This document shows, piece after piece, positions 1 to 5,351 of a stretch of 5,351 nt of DNA. The first letter of the stretch is position 1; the number at the start of each line of letters is the position of its first letter. The stretch is from the NCBI GenBank assembly GCA_964520045.1, contig CAZFMJ010000114.1, positions 1-5,351 on the forward strand, given 5' to 3'. The position numbers and the translations under genes are program-made. The notes beneath the pieces were generated by a model. It made no database searches and was not told the origin of the DNA. It worked only from the letters and a program-made list of their open reading frames with translations. The DNA comes from CAZFMJ01 sp964520045 (GTDB taxonomy: Bacteria > Elusimicrobiota > Elusimicrobia > Elusimicrobiales > CAZFMJ01).

Positions 1-71
1 GTTTTTGTCACTATTGCCGGACTAACGTAAAGCGGTAAATATAGAACGCAGATAATTAAAGATAGGAGATT

Positions 72-139
72 AACCGCAAAGAACGCAAAGCAAACGCAAA
101 GGACACTGACCCATTCATTCCTTTGCGCACTTTGCGGTT
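72..139. repeat. Palindromic intergenic repeat (CGCAAAG type)
   Basis: The left arm at 72-90 (AACCGCAAAG, two bases, CGCAAAG) is the reverse complement of the right arm at 121-139 except for the two central bases, so 17 of 19 positions pair. A third ACGCAAAG unit at 94-101 lies in the loop, giving three direct CGCAAAG-type units on the left side and two inverted ones on the right. The arms are separated by about 30 bases. I recall similar CGCAAAG palindromes as dispersed intergenic repeats in many environmental bacterial genomes, but cannot check this here. It ends about 30 bp before the start of the gene at 170, so it lies in that gene's leader or promoter region. No terminator-like T tract follows the right arm directly. 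Positions 1-71 upstream show no convincing gene or promoter. Confidence 0.8.
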
Positions 140-169
140 TGGTTTGTCTGTTTTTGGTAGTTGTAAATT

Positions 170-1111
170 ATGAAACGACTTTTAATTATATTTTTCCCGC
201 TCCTGACCGGGTACTGCCATGCTCAGATGCTTTATACAGTGCCGGCCATAAGCACGGCTACCGTTCCGCAGGGAATGGCGATATCAACGGTTCCTTCGCA
301 AGGCATACCCGCGCAATCTCCGGCTTTGCCTGAAAAAATCCAGCCGCTGTCCCCTCCCAAAGAATTTACCGCCAGCCCCATATCATTAAGCGGAATGGTT
401 CTTATGCCCACGGCCTACAGAGGCGCGGGAAAAAACACTATCGGTCTCAGCCTTGATTTCAATACCGCTTACTACATCGGCAGGCTTTATGGCGCCAATA
501 AACTGGATTGGACGATCCAAAAAACGAACTATATGGACAGGGTAGGCGTCTGGCTTATTATGGTTGACGGAAAAATGCTTGTGCAGACGGAATCAAAATG
601 GCGGCCCGCGATGGCGGCGGGAGTAATGGGCGTTTTATACTACAGGGACGCCCAGCAGGCCGGGATAAATACTTCCCTCAATTTTACGCTTCAATCAGGG
701 CAAACGCAAAAATCCAATAATATGAGCTCGGCTTATGTCGTATTCAGCAAAAGACCGCATCCCAAATTTATAACAAGCCTTGGATATATGGAAGGCAATA
801 CCCCCGATATATTGCCGATGCTTTCGGAATTTTTATCCAGAAACGCCCTCCGCTTAAGCGGACACCCCGATCAATCCGCCACGTCCCGAAACATGCTTTT
901 CGGAGGGTTCACATGGCTCGTAAAGCCCAATTTCCCGCTCGGAGCGGAAATACTAATACCGCAGGGCGCTCCGGCAAAACCGAAACTTATCAATTTTCAG
1001 CTTGGCCGTCTGATAAAACTTGATTTTGAGGTATCCCTTCTTACATTTGAAGGCGGCTGGGACCTGCTGGGAATGGTGCAGTTCAGATACACTTCCTTCC
1101 CCCGGAAATAG
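170..1111 (+). CDS. Secreted, probably outer-membrane beta-rich protein of unknown family
   Basis: I do not recognise a named family. The 313-residue product starts with a clear Sec signal: two basic residues, a hydrophobic core (LLIIFFPLL) and a likely signal peptidase I site after CHA at residue 18. The cysteine at 17 is not in a good lipobox because Tyr precedes it. Residues 19-66 are rich in Pro, Ser, Thr and Ala with no predicted fold, like a flexible periplasmic linker. From about residue 70 the sequence alternates polar and hydrophobic residues with many Gly and aromatic residues (LSGMVLMPTA, IGLSLDFNTAYYIG, FEVSLLTFEGGWDLLGMVQFRY), which suits beta strands of a small outer-membrane barrel. 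The LMPTA segment loosely recalls the start of YjbH-like exopolysaccharide porins, a weak resemblance. ATG 170 is chosen because it begins the signal peptide; no good ribosome binding site precedes it. It converges on the glycosyltransferase gene, so a shared role is not implied. Confidence 0.8.
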   Translation: MKRLLIIFFPLLTGYCHAQMLYTVPAISTATVPQGMAISTVPSQGIPAQSPALPEKIQPLSPPKEFTASPISLSGMVLMPTAYRGAGKNTIGLSLDFNTAYYIGRLYGANKLDWTIQKTNYMDRVGVWLIMVDGKMLVQTESKWRPAMAAGVMGVLYYRDAQQAGINTSLNFTLQSGQTQKSNNMSSAYVVFSKRPHPKFITSLGYMEGNTPDILPMLSEFLSRNALRLSGHPDQSATSRNMLFGGFTWLVKPNFPLGAEILIPQGAPAKPKLINFQLGRLIKLDFEVSLLTFEGGWDLLGMVQFRYTSFPRK

Positions 1112-1114
1112 CCG

Positions 1115-1173
1115 CCGGCAACCCAGATGCCCAAGTCACCAGAAAGAAACTGCTGGGTAGCCGGGCGTCTGGG
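1115..1173. repeat. Overlapping inverted repeats between convergent genes; possible bidirectional terminator
   Basis: Two alternative stems share this 74-bp junction. Stem A pairs 1115-1126 (CCGGCAACCCAG) with 1153-1164 (CTGGGTAGCCGG), 11 of 12 positions, with a central A-A mismatch. Stem B pairs 1122-1132 (CCCAGATGCCC) with 1163-1173 (GGGCGTCTGGG), 10 of 11 positions, the odd pair being U-G in a plus-strand transcript. The stems overlap, so they cannot form fully together. They lie just after the stop of the plus-strand gene and just before the stop end of the minus-strand gene, where a bidirectional terminator would sit. Neither strand has the run of T expected of an intrinsic terminator, and the loops (26 and 30 bases) are long. 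It could equally be a dispersed palindromic repeat. Confidence 0.5.
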
Positions 1174-1185
1174 AAACAGGGCGCT

Positions 1186-3483
1186 TTACTGTCGGCTGAT
1201 GCGGGATTCGGCCTGAATAAGATATTTGGCGGCGGAAGGATGGTTCGGATTTAATTTAAGGGTTTCCCTGAGTTCATAAGCCGCTTTTTGCCAGTCGATA
1301 TTCCAATACAATACCGCCATGTTATAATGCGCTTCAGGTCCGCCGGGATTTCTCTCGACGGCGGCGCCGTATGCTTTAGCGGCCTCATCCCTGCGGCCGA
1401 GTTTTTCCAAAGCGACCCCGAGATTAAGATATGAATCCCCGCTGGCCCGGTAAATGTTTTCCTTGAGAGGCCTGAGCGAGTGATATTCTTCGGAAAGCGC
1501 TGACATGGCATTATAGCTTTCCGCTGATTTTTCAAAAAAAGCCGCGGCTTCTTTCCAATTCTGCTTGTTGGACGCCAGAATCCCCAGATACAGCGCGGGC
1601 TCGGGCTGGCCCTGATTTACAGCCAGAGAATCTAAAAACTTTTTTTCGGCTTCCGGCTGCGCGCCGGGAATATTCATCATAAGAGCGCCGGTCTGAAACA
1701 ATGCCTGAGCGTAGACATCAGCGATATCCTTTGAAAAAAAATCCGGAAGATCTTTTGAATACGCAAATCCCCTTCTGGCATAAACATTCCACTGATAAAC
1801 CCCGGCGCCGACAACGCAGTCAGGCCCATTCTTTCCTTGGAGGCTTTGAGAATGGGTCAGTCCCATTCCTTCCGAAGAAGCTTTGAGAATGGGACAGTCC
1901 AAACTCATTGCCTTTAAGGAAAGTTTGGACAGTCCAAACTCGCCGCTTTTATTGATGGTTTGGGCAGACCCGAGGGAAAGCAGGATCCCGCAGGAACGCG
2001 TTTTTATTCCCTGAGGTATTTCAACATCCTGCGTAGCAAAAACAGGACAGGGCCTGTTGAAAGACAAAAAATTAATCCACTCCTGCGGTTTTTCGGCGTG
2101 AAGATGGCTTTTAAGCGTAATTCCGGGATGCGCGCGCGCATATGCTTTTTGATACCAGCCCGACCCTGAAAGACCCTGCGCAATTATTTTTATATCGCCG
2201 CGCTTTCCTTCCACAAGCTGTTCATGCCAGAGAGAGAAAAGCTGAACGTCCTTTTTTGCGATAAGCCAGCCCGACCGCGGGCAGGTGCGCATCGCGTTGA
2301 GCGCAAAATCCCTTGCAAGAAGGTTCCACCTTCTCTCAAACGAGCGCCCGATATTATCAGCGCCGGTCCAGACGATAACGGCAAAAAATCCGGCATAAAC
2401 CGATAAAAGCTTGATTTTACAGCTCTTAAACTTCTCTGAAAGATAAAAAAGACCGCAGGCGGCAAATACCGCCAGACAAATATCCGGAAGCAGATAATGC
2501 GGTTCCACTATAGCCAGAGCATGGGGATTGGGAGGCATATTGCCGAGGAAAAGAAAAACAGGGCCCGCGATGAAAAAGGCGGTAAAAAACGCCGAGGCCG
2601 CCGTTTTATCCCTTCTGAATCCCGCTATGAGCCCGATTAAAATAAGCGCGGAGGCAAGGCCGAAATTTTTCCAGATATGCAGGCCGTAATATTTAAGATT
2701 GGTGATAAACAGTTCTCCGGGCGCATAATTTTTTGAAAGAAGATCCAGCGTTCCGCCGTAGCTTTTGCGCGTAATGGATCCCCAAAAGCCGGCAAAGCTT
2801 GAGGGATGATTCCAATCCAGAAGAGGATTTCGGGCGGCCCTGACCGGAAGATAAAGATATACCGACATCCCCAAGATAAAAAATCCGGCCGCATAGCTAA
2901 ATTCCCTGAAAAGACCCGCTCCCGACTTTTTAACCGCCGCGGCGCAAAGCAGCATTACCGCCGGCCCGAAGAGAATGATATCCATTCTGTTCCCGGCAAA
3001 TACGCCGTAGAGAAATGCCAGAAGCAGAAACCGCCGTCTTTCATACTGCATGAACAAATTGACGGCCAAAGACAGCAGAATTACGGCCAAGAGGATATTT
3101 AAAGAATACATCTCCGACACGCATGAGACATGCCAGAACGTGAAATTAACCCCCAAGAGAATACACGCCGATAAGGCCGGAATAAGACCGCAGTATCCGG
3201 CAAGAAAATAGAATAAAACGCCCAGACATGCGCCCCCGCAAACCGCTGAAAAGAGATTAAGCCTGTAAGCAAGATTGCCGGGAACCAAAGATGAAAAGAC
3301 CCTTCCGGCCAGGACATAAAGCGGATATCCCGGAGGATGAACGATGCCCAGGGTTTTAATGCAGGAGGTCATCTCCCCGGCATCGCGGTAGGGAGCAAGC
3401 TCCGGGGGGGAAGAAAACAGATATAAAGCCGTGAAAACCAGAGCCAGACATACAGCTATCAGTTTACGATTGCATAAATTCAT
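1186..3483 (-). CDS. GT117/DUF2723-type membrane glycosyltransferase with C-terminal TPR repeats
   Basis: This 765-residue integral membrane protein matches the DUF2723 (GT117, TMEM260-like) family, thought to transfer sugars from lipid-linked donors to proteins outside the cytoplasmic membrane. After a first membrane segment (about 7-24) comes the signature loop YRDAGEM (32-38) and LGIVHPPGYPLYVL (45-58). Asp34 and Glu37 are the acidic pair expected near the active site, by analogy with protein O-mannosyltransferases. About ten further membrane segments follow to residue 375, including the EPHYLLP motif (327-333). A soluble region (385-505) holds the family segment around EGKRGDIKII and SGWY. 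TPR units are visible at about 628-660, 682-715 and 716-748. Residues 507-555 are encoded by a palindromic repeat and seem foreign to the family. ATG 3483 gives a full first membrane helix; no Shine-Dalgarno is evident. It lies 59 bp downstream of the GATase1-like gene, so translation after cotranscription is likely. The acceptor is unknown. Confidence 0.88.
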   Translation of the reverse strand: MNLCNRKLIAVCLALVFTALYLFSSPPELAPYRDAGEMTSCIKTLGIVHPPGYPLYVLAGRVFSSLVPGNLAYRLNLFSAVCGGACLGVLFYFLAGYCGLIPALSACILLGVNFTFWHVSCVSEMYSLNILLAVILLSLAVNLFMQYERRRFLLLAFLYGVFAGNRMDIILFGPAVMLLCAAAVKKSGAGLFREFSYAAGFFILGMSVYLYLPVRAARNPLLDWNHPSSFAGFWGSITRKSYGGTLDLLSKNYAPGELFITNLKYYGLHIWKNFGLASALILIGLIAGFRRDKTAASAFFTAFFIAGPVFLFLGNMPPNPHALAIVEPHYLLPDICLAVFAACGLFYLSEKFKSCKIKLLSVYAGFFAVIVWTGADNIGRSFERRWNLLARDFALNAMRTCPRSGWLIAKKDVQLFSLWHEQLVEGKRGDIKIIAQGLSGSGWYQKAYARAHPGITLKSHLHAEKPQEWINFLSFNRPCPVFATQDVEIPQGIKTRSCGILLSLGSAQTINKSGEFGLSKLSLKAMSLDCPILKASSEGMGLTHSQSLQGKNGPDCVVGAGVYQWNVYARRGFAYSKDLPDFFSKDIADVYAQALFQTGALMMNIPGAQPEAEKKFLDSLAVNQGQPEPALYLGILASNKQNWKEAAAFFEKSAESYNAMSALSEEYHSLRPLKENIYRASGDSYLNLGVALEKLGRRDEAAKAYGAAVERNPGGPEAHYNMAVLYWNIDWQKAAYELRETLKLNPNHPSAAKYLIQAESRISRQ
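1821..1967. repeat. Composite in-frame palindromic repeat, P-P-Q-Q arrangement
   Basis: Four hairpins lie head to tail, each separated by CAG. P1 has arms 1825-1832 and 1849-1856 (CCCATTCT/AGAATGGG). P2 has arms 1860-1868 and 1887-1895. Q1 has arms 1897-1905 and 1922-1930 (GTCCAAACT/AGTTTGGAC). Q2 has arms 1932-1939 and 1958-1965, with one G-T wobble. The outer parts (1821-1860 and 1933-1967) match the copy at 5039-5113 at 37 of 40 and 31 of 35 positions. The whole repeat is inside the glycosyltransferase gene and is translated without a stop as residues about 507-555, between the soluble domain and the TPRs. The extra length over the simple copy is exactly 72 bp, 24 codons. Confidence 0.9.
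1858..1932. repeat. Nested P-Q unit inside the composite palindromic repeat
   Basis: This stretch is by itself a complete P-Q unit: CAG, hairpin P, CAG, hairpin Q, CAG. It aligns without gaps to 5039-5113 with 10 differences in 75 positions. Removing 72 bp of it leaves an uninterrupted P-Q unit that matches 5039-5113 with 7 differences. Nested and outer units differ from each other at 16 of 75 positions, more than either differs from the distant copy. That speaks against a recent local duplication and for an insertion of one unit at the CAG between P and Q of another. It is translated in a different frame from the outer unit and adds 24 residues (KLSLKAMSLDC through GMGLT) between EFGLS and HSQSL. 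Confidence 0.7.
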
Positions 3484-3505
3484 AATATTTTAGCCCAAAA
3501 ACTGC

Positions 3506-3533
3506 AGGCTGAAGGCTGAGGGCTGAAGACTAA
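3506..3533. repeat. Heptamer tandem repeat in operon spacer
   Basis: The spacer between the two minus-strand genes holds four consecutive 7-bp units: AGGCTGA, AGGCTGA, GGGCTGA and a degenerate AGACTAA. In the transcript they read as TCAGCCT-type units, ending 22 bases before the glycosyltransferase start codon. Short GGCTGAA-type tandem strings occur in intergenic DNA of other environmental genomes as far as I recall. No role is evident, and no terminator hairpin with a T tract is seen, so transcription probably continues through it. Confidence 0.7.
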
Positions 3534-3542
3534 TAGCCTTTC

Positions 3543-5351
3543 TTATGAAAATCCCCGGAGCCTTCTTAACAACCACTCGGTTATAAGGCAGACTCCGATT
3601 ATAACCAGCCATACCCATGATTCGCAAAGAGGCTTTTTTGTTTTTATCTGTCTTTCGTTTGCGGTTATGCGGATATCTTTAAGCCATTGAGCCGGTTTTA
3701 CGTCGTAAATGGAGGCATATCTGCCTCCCGAAACCTTGGCCATGTTTTCCAACAGTCTGCCGTCCACCGGAATTATATCCCGGCTCGGCTCGGCAAGCCT
3801 GAAGTAAAGTTCATCGCGGCCTATATTTTTTCCGCCGGATTGAACGGACGCGACCGCCTTCTGCATCCCGTAAAAAGGCGCGGAAAGCTCCGCCTTAAAT
3901 ATCCCGGGTTCCGTCATCCTGAATTCAAGAGGAAGTTTTCCGCCGCCGGCAGGCTCCAGATAGGCGCGCACCTGAGCGGAATAATCGTTTACGGGATTAT
4001 ATGTTTCATCCAAAACACGCAGAACGACGACAGGGTTTTCTCCGGGTTTATATTCTTCCGGAGGAGCCGCCAGCTGAACGCGCTTTAAATCCAGGCTCCC
4101 GCTCAAATACTGAAACATTCTGCTCCAAAAAGCTCCGTATAAAGACGATGTTTTCCATGAATACCCCGCGGCCATTTTCCAGCGCCATGTGGACGGGCTT
4201 GCCATTACGGCCGCTTTGCCCTTTCCATATTCCCAGACGGCGGCTGAAGGGAACCGGCCGCCTTTTTCATTATCGGTTTCGCCGTTGAACACCGCAATGC
4301 CCCCGTTTTTAAGGCCTTCAAAAAGATTGAAGCCTTCAAGGGGAACAGCCTGCTTCCATAGATTTTCGGATGATCCCCATGAACCTGTAATGCGGGTCAC
4401 GGGATTATCCAGCGCCGTTATCTTTAAAACGCCCGGCTGGTAATCTTTACCTGATTTTGACAAATTAACAGGCAGTATGTCTTCCAGCGGAGTGCCTTTA
4501 TATCCGCCGGAAGCAAAAGCCGAATCCCCGCCTATGACAAGCAAACCTCCGCCTTTGCCCACGAAATCCTTTAAAGAAGCCGTATAAGAAGACGGCAGAT
4601 TAAAACGGGCAAAGGAAAAATTATGAAGTATGAATATATCAAAATGCTGTATGTCGTCTAAAAATATCTCGTTGGCCGGGAAAGGAATCAGCGCAAGCTC
4701 CGAATCGGAAACCGGCACGAAATTCTCGGGATTTCTCAGTATCACAAAAGATATAAGCTCATTGTTGGGGTCCGCCTTGATGAATTCCCTGAGAGCCGCG
4801 TATTCGGGAGAAGGCCTTCCGCATAAATACATTATGCGCCACTTTTCTCTTATGGCCTGCAGGGAAATTATTTTAGATACGGGTTTTATGTCTCCGCCGG
4901 CCGCCGAAATGCGCAGTATAAAACGCTTGGGCCCCAGAGTCTGAGTTTTTACGGCCAGCGTGGACTCTATTATTTCATAGTCGGATTTAACCGTAATAAT
5001 CTTTTCAACGGCCGGAAAATCCATACCGCTCTGCGGGGCAGTCCCATTCTTTCCTTTGAGGCTTTGAGAATGGGACAGTCCAAACTCACTGCTTTTATGG
5101 ATGGTTTGGACAGTTTTTTCTTTTGAAGCCGGCGCCGGCATAAGGCTTATTTTAACTTTAGTTCCCGCAAGGCCGCGGGCCTCCCAGACCGCGGAAATTT
5201 TAAACGGAAGATGCAAAAACGCGAAATCAGGATACCCGGTTTTCCGTATCATCAATCCGCGGAATTTTGAGCAGTCTCCGGCGCCGATATAATCCACCCC
5301 GCCTTCGCGGGACTGCGAGTCATGGAATCTCCCCATAGACTCGTCTGCCCC
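3543..5351 (-). CDS. Membrane-anchored GATase1-like / VWA-associated protein, 5' end outside window
   Basis: The frame is open to the right edge, and the ATG at 5336 has no ribosome binding site, so this is the C-terminal part (at least 602 codons) of a larger protein. Numbering from that ATG, residues 1-20, with GADES just before, resemble the end of a VWA-like domain. Residues 35-160 look like a beta sandwich (YPDFAFLHLPFKISAVWEARGLAG onward in pieces). Residues 166-290 fit a class I glutamine amidotransferase-like fold, with WRIMYLCGRPSPEYAALREF, FDIFILHNF and GKGGGLLVIGGDSAF. No cysteine sits at the expected nucleophile turn, so it is probably not an active amidotransferase. Residues 420-515 suggest another beta-sandwich domain. 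A single membrane helix (about 573-590, SWVWLVIIGVCLITEWLL) is followed by RRLRG, leaving most of the protein outside the cytoplasm. Such proteins often accompany MoxR, DUF58 and BatA-like VWA genes; their function is unknown. Residues 76-100 come from a palindromic repeat. Confidence 0.8.
   Translation of the reverse strand, partial: GADESMGRFHDSQSREGGVDYIGAGDCSKFRGLMIRKTGYPDFAFLHLPFKISAVWEARGLAGTKVKISLMPAPASKEKTVQTIHKSSEFGLSHSQSLKGKNGTAPQSGMDFPAVEKIITVKSDYEIIESTLAVKTQTLGPKRFILRISAAGGDIKPVSKIISLQAIREKWRIMYLCGRPSPEYAALREFIKADPNNELISFVILRNPENFVPVSDSELALIPFPANEIFLDDIQHFDIFILHNFSFARFNLPSSYTASLKDFVGKGGGLLVIGGDSAFASGGYKGTPLEDILPVNLSKSGKDYQPGVLKITALDNPVTRITGSWGSSENLWKQAVPLEGFNLFEGLKNGGIAVFNGETDNEKGGRFPSAAVWEYGKGKAAVMASPSTWRWKMAAGYSWKTSSLYGAFWSRMFQYLSGSLDLKRVQLAAPPEEYKPGENPVVVLRVLDETYNPVNDYSAQVRAYLEPAGGGKLPLEFRMTEPGIFKAELSAPFYGMQKAVASVQSGGKNIGRDELYFRLAEPSRDIIPVDGRLLENMAKVSGGRYASIYDVKPAQWLKDIRITANERQIKTKKPLCESWVWLVIIGVCLITEWLLRRLRGFS
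5039..5113. repeat. Simple in-frame palindromic repeat, P-Q arrangement
   Basis: Hairpin P has perfect 10-bp arms at 5041-5050 (GTCCCATTCT) and 5067-5076 (AGAATGGGAC). Hairpin Q has perfect 8-bp arms at 5078-5085 (GTCCAAAC) and 5104-5111 (GTTTGGAC). CAG stands at the left border, between the hairpins and at the right border. The unit lies within the GATase1-like gene and is translated as residues about 76-100 (VQTIHKSSEFGLSHSQSL, then KGKNG). It falls in what should be a loop between two beta strands of the N-terminal sandwich, a place where family members normally have only a few residues. It has the same orientation and the same reading frame as the outer unit at 1821-1967. Confidence 0.9.

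Noticed and set aside
14..42. Possible promoter with TTGCCG and an A/T-rich hexamer 16-17 bases later
   Set aside because: The second hexamer (TAAATA or AAATAT) matches TATAAT poorly, so the pair is no better than chance in this A/T-rich stretch.
139..333. Plus-strand 64-codon open frame overlapping the start of the gene at 170
   Set aside because: It overlaps the gene with a clear signal peptide in another frame, begins inside the palindromic repeat, and its translation has no recognisable features.
1821..1967. CRISPR array or tRNA-like structure
   Set aside because: The units are palindromic hairpins with no constant repeats separated by unique spacers, and they remain open reading frame; there is no cloverleaf or anticodon arm.
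3687..4088. Plus-strand 133-codon open frame opposite the GATase1-like gene
   Set aside because: It is antisense to a well-supported gene, has no family resemblance, and is explained by the low stop frequency opposite a GC-moderate coding region.
4310..4345. Repeated CCTTCAA strings in the GATase1-like gene
   Set aside because: They arise from similar codons for EGFNLFEGL and have no palindromic or dispersed structure.
5334..5336. ATG taken as the true start of the right-hand gene
   Set aside because: The frame stays open upstream with VWA-like residues GADES, no ribosome binding site precedes it, and the protein begins in the middle of a domain.

Overview
The window reads as ordinary chromosomal DNA of a Gram-negative bacterium at medium GC. 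An exported protein that looks rich in beta strands, a GT117/DUF2723-type membrane glycosyltransferase with C-terminal TPRs, and a large membrane-anchored surface-type protein suggest a phylum such as Elusimicrobiota or Omnitrophota. That placement is an impression from gene content and repeat load only; no rRNA or marker gene is present. Neither complete gene has a clear Shine-Dalgarno sequence before its start.

Layout: positions 1-71 hold nothing I can name. A palindromic intergenic repeat (72-139) precedes a plus-strand gene for a secreted, probably outer-membrane protein of unknown family (170-1111). A short convergent junction (1112-1185) carries two overlapping inverted repeats. The rest is a minus-strand pair, probably one operon. 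The upstream gene (3543 to beyond the right edge) encodes a large protein with a GATase1-like domain, beta-sandwich regions and a C-terminal membrane anchor. It is followed after 59 bp by the 765-residue GT117-like/TPR protein (1186-3483). The 59-bp spacer contains a heptamer tandem repeat.

The most interesting signal is a two-hairpin palindromic repeat lying in frame inside both minus-strand genes (5039-5113 and 1821-1967). One unit is hairpin P (period 37 bp) plus hairpin Q (period 35 bp), 72 bp or 24 codons together, bordered by CAG. The copy in the first gene is a simple P-Q. The copy in the glycosyltransferase gene is P-P-Q-Q and reads best as one P-Q unit nested at the P/Q junction of another. 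The outer unit is translated in the same frame as the simple copy, giving closely similar peptides (QTIxKSxEFGLS and HSQSLxGKNG). The nested unit is read in another frame, yet the total stays a multiple of three. This resembles the palindromic elements known to insert into coding genes of Rickettsia and Wolbachia, but I do not recognise this sequence as a described family.
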